From Rhizobium sp. 18065 (lineage in GTDB: Bacteria > Pseudomonadota > Alphaproteobacteria > Rhizobiales > Rhizobiaceae), in assembly GCF_902706095.1 (NCBI RefSeq), contig NZ_CACSJP010000003.1, forward strand, positions 535,050-599,049: a stretch of 64,000 nt of DNA, written 5' to 3'. The notes beneath the pieces were generated by a model that was not told where the DNA came from, ran no database searches, and was given only the letters and a program-made list of their open reading frames with translations. Shown one piece after another: positions 1 through 10,172 of this stretch. Both the position numbers and the translations under genes were made by a program. Position 1 is the stretch's first letter; each line of letters opens with the position of its first letter.

Positions 1-1137
1 CGTGGATCGACGATCGTGTTCAAGGATGCTGCGGCCTACGCTGCCCGTGGGGAGCGCGGTCACCAGGGTTATTCCTACGGTCTCTACGGCACGCCGACGA
101 CGCGAACCCTGGAGGCTAAGCTCACCAGTCTCGAAGGAGGTGTCTGGTCTTTCCTGACGCCGTCAGGTCAGGCGGCAAACGCGCTTGCGATCCTTCCGTT
201 TGTTGCCGCAGGTGATCATGTGCTGATCGTCGATACGGCCTATCCGCCGATGCGCGATCTGGCGGAAACCGATCTGCGTCGGCTTGGTGTCGATGTGGAC
301 TTTTTTGACCCGCTTGCCCCGGAAGACCTCAGTGGGAAAATAAGCGACAGGACGAAGATCGTCTGGTGCGAGAGCCCGGGGTCGACAACGATGGAGGTCC
401 TTGATCTACCCCGGATCTCCGCCATTGCCCATGCGCGCGGTGCGCTGGTTGGGGTCGACAATACCTGGGCGACGCCGCTCAATTTCAAGCCGCTTCTCCA
501 TGGAGCCGACATCGTCACGGAAGCGCTGACGAAATTCGTCTCGGGTCATTCAGACATATTGATGGGATCGATCACCATTGGAGACGAGGCACTGCTGCAA
601 CCGATCAGGTCGCTGGTGGGACGCATGGGCATTGGCGTTTCGCCGGACGATGCCTCACTTGTGCTGCGCGGGTTCGAGACACTCGGGGTTCGCTTGCGCC
701 ATTCCGAACGGGTTGCGTTGAATTTTGCCCGCAGGATGGCAAAGCACCCCTTGGTGGATGCGGTTCTGCATCCGGCTCTGGAAAACTTTGCCGGACATGC
801 TGTCTGGAAACGGGATTTTCTCGGTTCCAGTGGGGTGTTCAGCATGACCTTTACCGATGAGGCGTCGCCTCATGTCGCGGCGGCGCTCGATACATTCCGG
901 TTGTTTGCCATCGGTGCATCCTGGGGCGGGACCCGCAGCCTGGTTGCGCCGATGTCGGTTGAACGCTTTCGCAGCGCGACCGCGTGGGGTGGTCCGGATC
1001 TGATCCTGCGCCTCAGCATCGGACTTGAAGATGAGGAGGAGTTGTGGACGGACATCGAGAGCTTCTTGGCGAATCTCGAACAGCGCTTAGTTGCTTCAGT
1101 CAATCCGGAGCGTATCGAAGGGGTTCGACATGGCTGA
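1..1137 (+). CDS. metC: Cystathionine beta-lyase-like PLP enzyme, 5' end cut by window edge
   Basis: Cys/Met-metabolism PLP-dependent lyase. Cystathionine beta-lyase cleaves cystathionine to homocysteine, pyruvate and ammonia in the cytoplasm. The frame is open from base 1 (RGSTIVFKDA...), and the family normally starts about 25-35 residues earlier (VNPPVYRGSTV...), so the N-terminus lies outside the window and the GTG at 16 is not a convincing start. Seen: the YGLYGTPTTRTLE segment, the cofactor lysine in TKFVSGHSD, and WKRDFLGSSGVFS near the C-terminus, typical of the MetC branch. The stop overlaps the start of the amidase gene by 8 bases, so the two are probably co-transcribed. A related gamma-lyase or a beta-lyase for another S-conjugate is possible. 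Confidence 0.85.
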   Translation, partial: RGSTIVFKDAAAYAARGERGHQGYSYGLYGTPTTRTLEAKLTSLEGGVWSFLTPSGQAANALAILPFVAAGDHVLIVDTAYPPMRDLAETDLRRLGVDVDFFDPLAPEDLSGKISDRTKIVWCESPGSTTMEVLDLPRISAIAHARGALVGVDNTWATPLNFKPLLHGADIVTEALTKFVSGHSDILMGSITIGDEALLQPIRSLVGRMGIGVSPDDASLVLRGFETLGVRLRHSERVALNFARRMAKHPLVDAVLHPALENFAGHAVWKRDFLGSSGVFSMTFTDEASPHVAAALDTFRLFAIGASWGGTRSLVAPMSVERFRSATAWGGPDLILRLSIGLEDEEELWTDIESFLANLEQRLVASVNPERIEGVRHG

Positions 1138-2521
1138 ATTGACCCAGTTGCCGCTTGCAGAATTGTCCCGCCGCATACGGTCAAGGGAAATCTCCCCCGT
1201 CGAATTGACACAGGCTTATATCGATCGGATCGCTTTGTGTGATGTTCACCTCCACAGCTTCAACTGCGTGCGGACAGAGGGCGCGTTGCTGGACGCGGCA
1301 CGAGCCGAGCAGGACATGAAAAACGGAGATTGGCTCGGACCGCTTCACGGGATTCCGGTCGGCATAAAGGATCTGATCGACGTTGAGGGGATGCCGACAA
1401 CGGCGCAGGCGGCGCATAGGCGCGATGCGGTCGCCGACCGCGATGCAGGCGTGGTCGAAGCCATGAAACGGGGGGGAGCGATTATTCTCGGCAAACAGGC
1501 AACTGCGGAATATGCCATGGGTGGCACTCAGTTTGATCTGCCATGGCCGGCGACCCGCAATCCGTGGAACCTTGAGCTCGATCCGTCCTCGTCGTCGAGC
1601 GGATCGGCTGCAGCGACGGCTGCCGGCTTTTGCGCCGGTTCGATCGGGACGGAGACTGCCAGTTCGATCCGTGATCCGGCAGCCTGGTGCGGTGTGTCCG
1701 GCATGAAGCCGACGAACGGGCTGGTCAGCCGTCGTGGTGTGCTTCCGCTGTCGCGATCGCTGGACTGCGTCGGCCCGATTGCATGGACCGTGGAAGATTG
1801 CGCCCTGATGCTGTCTGCAATGGTGTCATGCGATCCTCAAGATACAGAAATCACGAGGTTCAGGCGTCCGGACACATCAATGTTGCAGGACGGTGTCCAC
1901 GGTCTTCGGGTTGGTGTCGTGCGCCACTTTTACGAAGACGATCCGCATATGGATGATGCGGTGCTCGACGCGATGGAGCACTCGTTGTCTGCTTTCGAGC
2001 GGTTGGGCGCGCATATTTCGACCGTGCGGCTAAGCGAATTCGACCTGTATTGCTCGCTGGTGAATACGATTTCCTGGCCGGAGGAATATGAGGAGCACAG
2101 AGCAGAACTTGAAGCATATCCCGACCGCTTTACCGGAGTCACCCGATCGCGCTTTGCCGATGGCAAGGCCTTCCGCGCTGTCGATTACATTCAGGCGCAA
2201 AAGCAGAAGGCTGCGCTGGTTGCCGACCTCAGCGAACGCATGCGAGACGTCGATGTTCTGGTCTTGCCAACCACGAAGAAACCCGCACAGGTCCTTGGTT
2301 ATGAGCATACAGAAATCGGAGAGGCTGAACTGTCGCTGACGCGCCCGTTCAATTTGACCGGCGGCCCCGCGCTTGCGCTTTGCAACGGTTTCACACCCGC
2401 CGGCCTTCCGACCTCAATCCAGATCATCGGTCGACATTTTGAAGATGGCACAGTGCTGAGAGCGGGACATGCATTGGAAGCCGTTCTCGCATTGCGGTCC
2501 CGCCGTCCGACGTTCTGCTAA
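1130..2521 (+). CDS. Amidase (amidase signature family)
   Basis: Amidase-signature hydrolase of 463 residues that would cleave a carboxamide to acid and ammonia; substrate unknown. I chose ATG 1130 because GAAGGGG lies just upstream and the N-terminus (MAELTQLPLAELSRRIRSRE) matches family starts; a longer TTG start at 1091 would overlap metC by 47 bases. The Lys-Ser-Ser triad is visible: lysine in GIPVGIKDLID, the Ser-rich loop SSSSSGSAAATAAG, and the nucleophile region GTETASSIRDPAAWCG. The usual GGSIR is ASSIR here, a mild departure. It overlaps the upstream lyase gene by 8 bases. It could equally be called an allophanate-hydrolase-like or GatA-like protein, but no GatB/GatC genes are nearby. 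Confidence 0.85.
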   Translation: MAELTQLPLAELSRRIRSREISPVELTQAYIDRIALCDVHLHSFNCVRTEGALLDAARAEQDMKNGDWLGPLHGIPVGIKDLIDVEGMPTTAQAAHRRDAVADRDAGVVEAMKRGGAIILGKQATAEYAMGGTQFDLPWPATRNPWNLELDPSSSSSGSAAATAAGFCAGSIGTETASSIRDPAAWCGVSGMKPTNGLVSRRGVLPLSRSLDCVGPIAWTVEDCALMLSAMVSCDPQDTEITRFRRPDTSMLQDGVHGLRVGVVRHFYEDDPHMDDAVLDAMEHSLSAFERLGAHISTVRLSEFDLYCSLVNTISWPEEYEEHRAELEAYPDRFTGVTRSRFADGKAFRAVDYIQAQKQKAALVADLSERMRDVDVLVLPTTKKPAQVLGYEHTEIGEAELSLTRPFNLTGGPALALCNGFTPAGLPTSIQIIGRHFEDGTVLRAGHALEAVLALRSRRPTFC

Positions 2522-2609
2522 TTTTCAGGCGCTCTCGCACGCAAGCTCTGGGTGAGCCCGACCGTATGGCCGTACCTTCCTTTTCAGTGTGTGCGAATGT
2601 GCCTGAGCC

Positions 2610-2876
2610 TCAACGTTGACGCGACAAATCAAATTCGATCGTGCGTCTGCTGATTAGCTTCAACGATCTGTCGGGAAGGATGAGGTATGTTTCCTCCGCC
2701 CGTCGACCATTCTGGTCGATCAGGCGATGCGTGAATGTGCTGCCTACTGGGGCCTTGGCCAGCCTGCTCTGCGGCTGCCCGCTATAGGTGATGCTGCCGG
2801 GAATGGGTTCGACTGTCGTTGCAGAGCAGCCGGAAAGAGCGAATGCAACAAGCATGATAGGTGCGACGTTTTTCAT
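2610..2876 (-). CDS. Small putative lipoprotein
   Basis: Protein of 88 residues with a lipoprotein signal: Lys2, hydrophobic stretch 3-14, then LSGC with the acylated cysteine at 17. The mature part is a short basic domain (about 70 residues, ...RRAEETYLILPDRSLKLISRRTIEF) that I do not recognise. It should sit in the inner or outer membrane facing the periplasm. It is convergent with the amidase gene and lies downstream of the mscS-like gene on the same strand, 196 bases away, so co-transcription is uncertain. Confidence 0.6.
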   Translation of the reverse strand: MKNVAPIMLVAFALSGCSATTVEPIPGSITYSGQPQSRLAKAPVGSTFTHRLIDQNGRRAEETYLILPDRSLKLISRRTIEFDLSRQR

Positions 2877-3072
2877 GGCGATGGTCCATCGAATGGGAAG
2901 CGTTCCTCACGCTTCGGTTCCTGGGGCAAGACTTGGGTTTCCAGAGATACGAGGTCGGCTTGCTGGTGAAAGCAGACGTTCAGTGGCACAAGCTGATCAA
3001 GCCGATCAAACGGACATTGTTCCGGATGACATTGTCCATATGCCCTACGCGCATCAGGCGCGACGACGTGAA

Positions 3073-5259
3073 CTATTTCGCCAGGGCGCCAATTGCTGCC
3101 TCCCTTTGTTGTGCCTGAAGTTGAATCTGGGCCGCTGCCGCGGCAGGGTTCTTGTCATCCCCGCCGATCTGGACGGTCGGTTGCGCAAATTCGATCCCAT
3201 TCTGCTTGAAGGCCTCCCGCAGCATGGCATAGGCCCGCCGGCGGATCGCGGATTGCAACTGCGTCGGTTTGAGGGTCATGCCGAAACTCAATTTGATGCC
3301 GTAGTCGGTAAACTCCTCCACGCCCTTCATCTTGAGGTTTTCTATGATGAACGGCAGGAACTCCTCGTCATCCTTCAGGGTCTTGCCGACGGTCTTGGTG
3401 ATGGATTTGACCTTGGCGATGTCCGCGTCATAGGAAACTGTCAGCATGAATTTTACCACAGACCAGTCACGGCTCATGTTCTGCACGGCTCCAAGCTCGC
3501 TGAAGGGTACAATGAAGATGGGACCGCGATGGTGGCGCAACTTGATAGAGCGCAGGCTGAAGGACTCGACAGTACCCTTGTAACTGCCGCTCTGGATGTA
3601 TTCACCAACGCGGAACGCATCGTCCAGCAGGTAAAACATGCCGCTGATCACGTCCTTGACGACGGTCTGCGCGCCAAACCCGATGGCCACGCCGACAACG
3701 CCGGCGCCGGCGATCAAAGGTCCGATTTCGACACCAAGTGATGACAGTCCCATCATCACGGCAATGGCGACCAGGAGGATCATCAGCACGTTTTTCAGGA
3801 TCGGCAACAGAGTACGGATACGCGCACGCCGTCGCTCCTGTTCGCTTCCGATCTCGAACATCACTTGCGTTTGTCCGAGTTTCCGATCGATCAGCACCTT
3901 GGTGACGTTCCAGATCAGGTCGACGGCGAGAACAATGATCCCGGCACTCAGGATGCCGCGCACCAGGCGCAGTGTCGGCGAATCCTGCATGGTCATCTCG
4001 GTGAGCTCCACCCCGAGCACATCGGCGAGAAAGACAATCGACCCGATGATCAACCCGGCTCGAATGCCGCGCTCGACGATCACTGACAGGACTGTCGTGG
4101 TCGAGCCGTCATCGCCGTACGCGTCTTTTGCGCCAAGCATATTGTTGACCGACGCCTTGGCAAGGATCACCGAGCCCGGCAGGGCGGCAATCACCACGGC
4201 AAGCCAGAACAGCTTCATGGCCCCCACGACCCACAGAATCCAGATCGCGACGAAGTAGAGCGTCCAGAGTGTATTTTTCGCCCGCCAGCTGATGCGTGGC
4301 CTCTGTTCCGTCAGGGTTGAAGCCTGAGGCCGCCGCCAGACGGCTTCGATGCCGATAGCGAGTAGCACCAGGCCCAGTGAATAGGCCACGAGTTGCTGGG
4401 CAGGAATGGAAAAGCCCATTGTTCCGAGCAGCCTGATCGTGACCCAGCCGAAGGCATACCAGCCGATCAGATAGACTGCGCGTTTTGCCCAATGGGCGGC
4501 GGCCGCATCACTGACCGGAATGACACGGTGAATGTGCAGCGTGGGGTCTGTCGAACCTGGCGGTGCCAGGAGGACGGTGACCAAGGCACTGGCCAGCCGG
4601 AACACGACGATGGCGAGCAGATAGCCGACGACGATTTCGCGGATCAGCGGCGGCCATGCAAACAGCAGGAAAAAGCCGATGCTGCCGATGGCGAAGGATG
4701 CCAGATAACATGCCGCCCAAAGCAGCCGTGTCCCCACTGCAAGCGTTCGCTCGTGAACGGTGGAAAATGGCGCCTGTGCCATCCATGCGCGCCATCCAAC
4801 GGTTAGCCGACGGAAGAGCCATTGGGCTAGCAGACCGACGGCAAGGAAGGCTGCGACCAGAAACGTTGGTCGTATCCCGCGGCTCTCGCGGATTTCCTGA
4901 TTGAGCAGGTCGGCCGCCTGCATCGTCTGCGACGGGAACGATTGGCTCGCATCGAAGAGGCTTGCCATATGCGATCGCAAGCGCATGGTGAAACCGGCGA
5001 AGGAAATATCAGGTTCGATGTGTGGGGCTGCGGGTCGTTCGGCTGCCTGCGAAGGGGCAGCCTGATCGAGAAGCCATTTCTGCACGTCTGGATTGGCGAT
5101 GAGCTCAATAAATTGCTGCACGCTTTCCGGTTGTGAGGGACTGGGTGCAGATGCTTGCGCAAGGGCGGAAAATGCGGGGAGCCACAGGGTTAGCGTCAGG
5201 ACCGCGACCTGAAGTTGCATTCTTGTTCTCAAGCATAGGGCCGTCCATGACGCGTCCAT
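3073..5259 (-). CDS. MscS-family mechanosensitive channel (large, YbiO-like)
   Basis: Large small-conductance-type mechanosensitive channel, expected in the inner membrane to release solutes on hypo-osmotic shock. It has a signal peptide (hydrophobic stretch ending SALAQA), a roughly 100-residue periplasmic segment, and many membrane helices. The MscS core follows: the pore helix (GAGVVGVAIGFGAQTVVKD) and the beta domain (FYLLDDAFRVGEYIQSGSYKGTVESFSLRS). A C-terminal alpha/beta domain ends in an Ala/Gln-rich tail. The start is set at ATG 5259, which has GGGAAAG 8 bases upstream; ATG 5220 and an upstream ATG 5331 are alternatives. Length (728 residues) fits the YbiO-like subgroup (about 740) rather than MscS itself (286). 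Confidence 0.9.
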   Translation of the reverse strand: MDASWTALCLRTRMQLQVAVLTLTLWLPAFSALAQASAPSPSQPESVQQFIELIANPDVQKWLLDQAAPSQAAERPAAPHIEPDISFAGFTMRLRSHMASLFDASQSFPSQTMQAADLLNQEIRESRGIRPTFLVAAFLAVGLLAQWLFRRLTVGWRAWMAQAPFSTVHERTLAVGTRLLWAACYLASFAIGSIGFFLLFAWPPLIREIVVGYLLAIVVFRLASALVTVLLAPPGSTDPTLHIHRVIPVSDAAAAHWAKRAVYLIGWYAFGWVTIRLLGTMGFSIPAQQLVAYSLGLVLLAIGIEAVWRRPQASTLTEQRPRISWRAKNTLWTLYFVAIWILWVVGAMKLFWLAVVIAALPGSVILAKASVNNMLGAKDAYGDDGSTTTVLSVIVERGIRAGLIIGSIVFLADVLGVELTEMTMQDSPTLRLVRGILSAGIIVLAVDLIWNVTKVLIDRKLGQTQVMFEIGSEQERRRARIRTLLPILKNVLMILLVAIAVMMGLSSLGVEIGPLIAGAGVVGVAIGFGAQTVVKDVISGMFYLLDDAFRVGEYIQSGSYKGTVESFSLRSIKLRHHRGPIFIVPFSELGAVQNMSRDWSVVKFMLTVSYDADIAKVKSITKTVGKTLKDDEEFLPFIIENLKMKGVEEFTDYGIKLSFGMTLKPTQLQSAIRRRAYAMLREAFKQNGIEFAQPTVQIGGDDKNPAAAAAQIQLQAQQREAAIGALAK

Positions 5260-5801
5260 GATAGAGCTTTCCCGCGCGAGGTTGGAGCGTTCTTGCCGCC
5301 ATATTTGCACACCAGCACCGGTGCCCGTCAATCAGCAATTGAAGGCGATGGCATGCGGCTTGCCGGCTCATGGAATGAGCAACCCCTCTTCGCTTCATGT
5401 CGATGTGGTCTGAGAGGCGCTCTGACGTCGACTTCGATGCCGACTGCCCCACCGGAGAAGAAGAGAACTTGTCGGATGGAATTAAGAGCTATTTGGCGGA
5501 GCGCGGCTCAAGGCCCGTCGATCAATGGAGCGATCAATGGCTGGTCGCCATGTCGATGATGTCAGCTGCTTGATATCAATGCGAAAGCTGCTGGCTCCAA
5601 CTGTTCCTCAGATCCTTGTGCCATGAGAATGGCCTATCTGAGGGATTGGAAACATCAAAAGTCACCGGCCGAAGTTATCCGGGACCGATGCAATGCTGCA
5701 CGTGTCCACTACGCTTTACGCTGTGTAATGCCAGGTGTCGTAGAATTTGAGACAGATTCAGCCCGCCCGTTGAGGCAGGCTGAATCCGTATCCTGAAGCG
5801 A
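5260..5801. other. Intergenic stretch between mscS-like and cspA genes
   Basis: No convincing gene. Short open frames on both strands have composition unlike neighbouring proteins and lack ribosome-binding sites. It holds the cspA terminator hairpin at 5755-5786 and presumably the promoter of the mscS-like gene, which I cannot place. Confidence 0.5.
5755..5786 (-). terminator. Hairpin terminator downstream of cspA
   Basis: GATTCAGCCCGCC pairs with GGCAGGCTGAATC: a 13-bp stem with one mismatch and a 6-base loop, starting 15 bases after the cspA stop. On the minus strand it is followed by TGTCTCAAATT, only a weak T-rich run, so it is either a modest intrinsic terminator or an mRNA 3'-end stabiliser. 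Confidence 0.6.
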
Positions 5802-6005
5802 TCAGAGAACGCTGACGCTTTCGGCCTTCGACTTGCCCGTCTTGCGATCCTGGCCAACTTCGAAGCTGACCTTGTCACCGTCTCTCAGCGAGCCGCCCTG
5901 CTGCAAGGCAGAAACGTGAACGAAAACGTCTGGACCGCCATTGTCAGGCGTGATGAAGCCGAAGCCCTTGTCTTCAGCGAAAAATTTAACCGTACCGGTC
6001 GCCAT
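5802..6005 (-). CDS. cspA: Cold-shock domain protein (CspA family)
   Basis: Single cold-shock domain of 67 residues, the usual family length. It binds single-stranded RNA/DNA and acts as an RNA chaperone. RNP1 (KGFGFITP) and RNP2 (VFVHVSAL) are intact, with the basic C-terminus ([14 protein letters not shown]) typical of rhizobial paralogues. AGAGGAA stands 7 bases before the ATG. It is monocistronic, with its own hairpin downstream. Cold regulation through the leader is possible but no cold box was identified. Confidence 0.95.
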   Translation of the reverse strand: MATGTVKFFAEDKGFGFITPDNGGPDVFVHVSALQQGGSLRDGDKVSFEVGQDRKTGKSKAESVSVL

Positions 6006-6316
6006 GATAGTTCCTCTTTAATTGTGCAGCCGTTTGACTCGCGGGCAGAACTTATCGTTCTGGCGCGTGCTTATCAACGGTCTAGTGCGTTTCTAATGCA
6101 AACAGGTGGAAACGTCGACAGCTAGCTGGCATGTGGATGCAAGTTTTTCACGACGCTTCAGAAAAGGTTGTCAGCTCGATGTGAGGTGGAAAAGTGCCTC
6201 GTCGGGCAGCCGCGACGCGGTCGCCTGTATCGTGCACGAAGGACAGGGTGCGCGCACGGGCACGGGTGGCTCTGGTACGCAGCCGTGGATGGCAACCGGT
6301 TGACAAGCAACCATTC
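6006..6316. other. cspA upstream region, no gene seen
   Basis: 311 bases between the cspA start and the end of the transglycosylase gene. The first roughly 100 bases should hold the cspA leader and promoter (ribosome site AAAGAGGAA just before the start). No coding frame with credible composition was seen. Confidence 0.45.
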
Positions 6317-7279
6317 TCATCGGTTTCGAAAGACCGTGCAGGGCACGGCGGCAGCGCGAATGGCGGCGCAGAGCTTGGTCGCCTCCTGTCGTGTCTCACG
6401 CCCGATCCTTGCTGCGTAGCGCGTTCGGTATCCGAAATTCCCGCCACGCTGACGGACGATCAGGGCACGCTCGGCATTGAGTGGTTCAGGCAGGCTGCTG
6501 ATTGCGCGCCTGAACAGATGGTCCACGACGGAAGGGCGGAAATGTGCAGCAAGCTGGACACCCCAGGGTGCCCAGTCGGCCGATCCGGCAAGCACGGGCT
6601 CGTTCATCCGGCGCGTTTGCGCCAGATTTGTGCAGGCCTCCTCGAATGGCAGCGCCTCGTCCAGTGCCGGAGCTGCGATGACGGGCGGAGCGTCGCGCCA
6701 TGTCTCGATGATGTTGCCGGTGATTGCAAAGACATAGTCCCGTGTCTCGATCGGAAGCCGTCCTTTGGACAGGAAGCGCCCGAGCCCGTTTTCTCCGGCA
6801 TTGTAAGCGGCCGCGGCAAAACCGAAATTCCCGAACCGGGTGTGCAGCGCCTTGAGATAGGCTGCCGATGCGTCCAGGGCGTCAATGACGTCGAAGCTGT
6901 TGTCGAGGCCGCGCCTTTTGGCGGTATTCGGCATGAACTGCGCAATGCCCTCGGCACCCTTCGGGCTGACCGCTTCCGGTCGAAACAGGCTTTCGCGCCA
7001 GATGAGGCGGGCAAAGAAGGCGGAGGGCACGTCATGGGAATCGGCAAAGTGGCCAATCATGCGGCACAGATCGGCGTTGAATGTCTCCTGCCGAATGCAG
7101 AGTTGGTCGTCCGCGCGTTGGTAGAGGCAGCCGGGTCTGTCCTCCGCCTCGGCGGCAGCGACGTAATCAGGCACCAAGGCAGCGCCGATTGTGCCCAGCA
7201 GAATGCCGGTCGTGACTGTCCGAAGCGGTCTCTGGAACGTGCCCATCGCGGACCTTACGCTTTTGCCGATCATGATCAA
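6317..7279 (-). CDS. Lytic transglycosylase (SLT domain)
   Basis: Periplasmic peptidoglycan lytic transglycosylase of 320 residues. An N-terminal hydrophobic signal (about residues 18-42, ending DYVAAAEA) precedes a goose-lysozyme-like SLT domain at roughly 75-190. Catalytic Glu lies in LIWRESLFRPEAVS, followed by GAEGIAQFMP and AAYNAGENGL, the three diagnostic blocks. The C-terminal 100 residues are Arg/Ala-rich and not assigned. It lies 261 bases downstream of the peptide-transporter ATPase on the same strand, probably as a separate unit. No type IV secretion genes are nearby, so a VirB1 role is not suggested. Confidence 0.9.
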   Translation of the reverse strand: MIMIGKSVRSAMGTFQRPLRTVTTGILLGTIGAALVPDYVAAAEAEDRPGCLYQRADDQLCIRQETFNADLCRMIGHFADSHDVPSAFFARLIWRESLFRPEAVSPKGAEGIAQFMPNTAKRRGLDNSFDVIDALDASAAYLKALHTRFGNFGFAAAAYNAGENGLGRFLSKGRLPIETRDYVFAITGNIIETWRDAPPVIAAPALDEALPFEEACTNLAQTRRMNEPVLAGSADWAPWGVQLAAHFRPSVVDHLFRRAISSLPEPLNAERALIVRQRGGNFGYRTRYAARIGRETRQEATKLCAAIRAAAVPCTVFRNR

Positions 7280-7350
7280 AGCCTGGAGTTCGGTGGCGAC
7301 CGAACCCGGTTCGGGCCTGCAAGCCGGACGGCAGTGCTCGAGAGACCAAG

Positions 7351-7380
7351 CCAGATCAGATCAGGCCAGATCAGATCAGG
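7351..7380. repeat. Two tandem copies of a 15-bp unit
   Basis: CCAGATCAGATCAGG occurs twice back to back (7351-7365 and 7366-7380), followed by CTGATCA, in the gap between the transglycosylase and the ABC ATPase gene. Function unknown; each unit also contains a 5-bp internal repeat (GATCA). Confidence 0.8.
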
Positions 7381-7540
7381 CTGATCAACGCGATGACCGG
7401 GGTGATTCGACACTTTCACGCTTTGCCTGGGACCGATCAGCTTCCGCAAATGGTGGCAAGGAGCGGGAGGCTGTGGCGCCTTCTTTTGGTGCTAACTTGT
7501 TGAATCCGTTCTGGAGTGGCAAGCCGCTTCGAAGCTGGGA

Positions 7541-9379
<1,839 letters not shown>

Positions 9380-9410
9380 GGCTTTCCGGCTCCGATCATC
9401 GGGGGCTTGT

Positions 9411-10169
9411 TCAGGCTGGTTTCAGCGGCGTGGCAAAGGAAGGCGAGGGGTGACCCTCGGCGATGCGCGCCGCTTCAAGGGCGGCGATCGTCTCATCGAT
9501 CAGCCGGCGGTCGGTCAGGCCATGGGGATTGTCGTGGGTCGGCATGGTTTCCGCGACATGCAGGAAACGCTCCTGCGCCACCGCATAAAGCCTGCGCAAT
9601 TCTCCGAGCGGATCGGGATGGTCGTCGGCGCGGATGTCGAGCCAGGCATAATCCTGATCGCGGTAGATCTTCAGCGCTGCCGATTGCCGCCCGCGCTTGT
9701 CACCGCCGGACGCCTCGCCGGCATCCATGGCCGCCAGCAGCCGCTCGGCCAGCGGCAGGCCCGCCGTCGCCTTGTAGACCCGCAGGGTTTCGGCAATGAC
9801 GTCAGGTCCGGCCAGCATGTTGCCGGCCACCGAGACGTTGTCATCGACAAGGTGCCCGGCCCAGTCGATGCATTTTGTGCCGGTGAAGGCGGCATTGCGA
9901 CCTTGCCCGTCGATCAGATGCATCTGCCGCTGCTGGCAGCCGTCGTCGCGACCGGTCAGGATCGCGATGATGTCAGCCGGAGAATGGCCTTCGACCAGAA
10001 GCGTGAGGCCATCCGTGCCGTAGAGCGGGCTGACGAAGGCCTGCGTGGCAATCGCACCGAAGCGGCCGCGCATATGGGGAACCGCGGCACCGACCGCGAA
10101 GAAGCGGCTGGCGACGGCGATTCCGAGATGACCAGTGGCAGGATCGCGGGCGACGATGGACCAGGTCAT
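9411..10169 (-). CDS. DUF1028 family protein (Ntn-hydrolase-like)
   Basis: DUF1028 protein of 252 residues. It begins MTWSIVARDPATGHLGIAVASRFFAVGAAVPH, the hallmark of this family, whose fold resembles N-terminal-nucleophile hydrolases. No signal peptide, so cytoplasmic. GGGAGAT stands 6 bases before the ATG. It begins 3 bases after the gamma-glutamyltransferase stop and precedes the transporter ATPase, so translational coupling is likely. The activity is not established by sequence. The context suggests cleavage or processing of imported peptides or amides. Confidence 0.85.
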   Translation of the reverse strand: MTWSIVARDPATGHLGIAVASRFFAVGAAVPHMRGRFGAIATQAFVSPLYGTDGLTLLVEGHSPADIIAILTGRDDGCQQRQMHLIDGQGRNAAFTGTKCIDWAGHLVDDNVSVAGNMLAGPDVIAETLRVYKATAGLPLAERLLAAMDAGEASGGDKRGRQSAALKIYRDQDYAWLDIRADDHPDPLGELRRLYAVAQERFLHVAETMPTHDNPHGLTDRRLIDETIAALEAARIAEGHPSPSFATPLKPA

Positions 10170-10172
10170 CGA

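Noticed and set aside
6194..7384. 396-codon plus-strand open frame opposite the transglycosylase
   Set aside because: No ribosome site or domain; the opposite strand carries all SLT motifs and a signal peptide.
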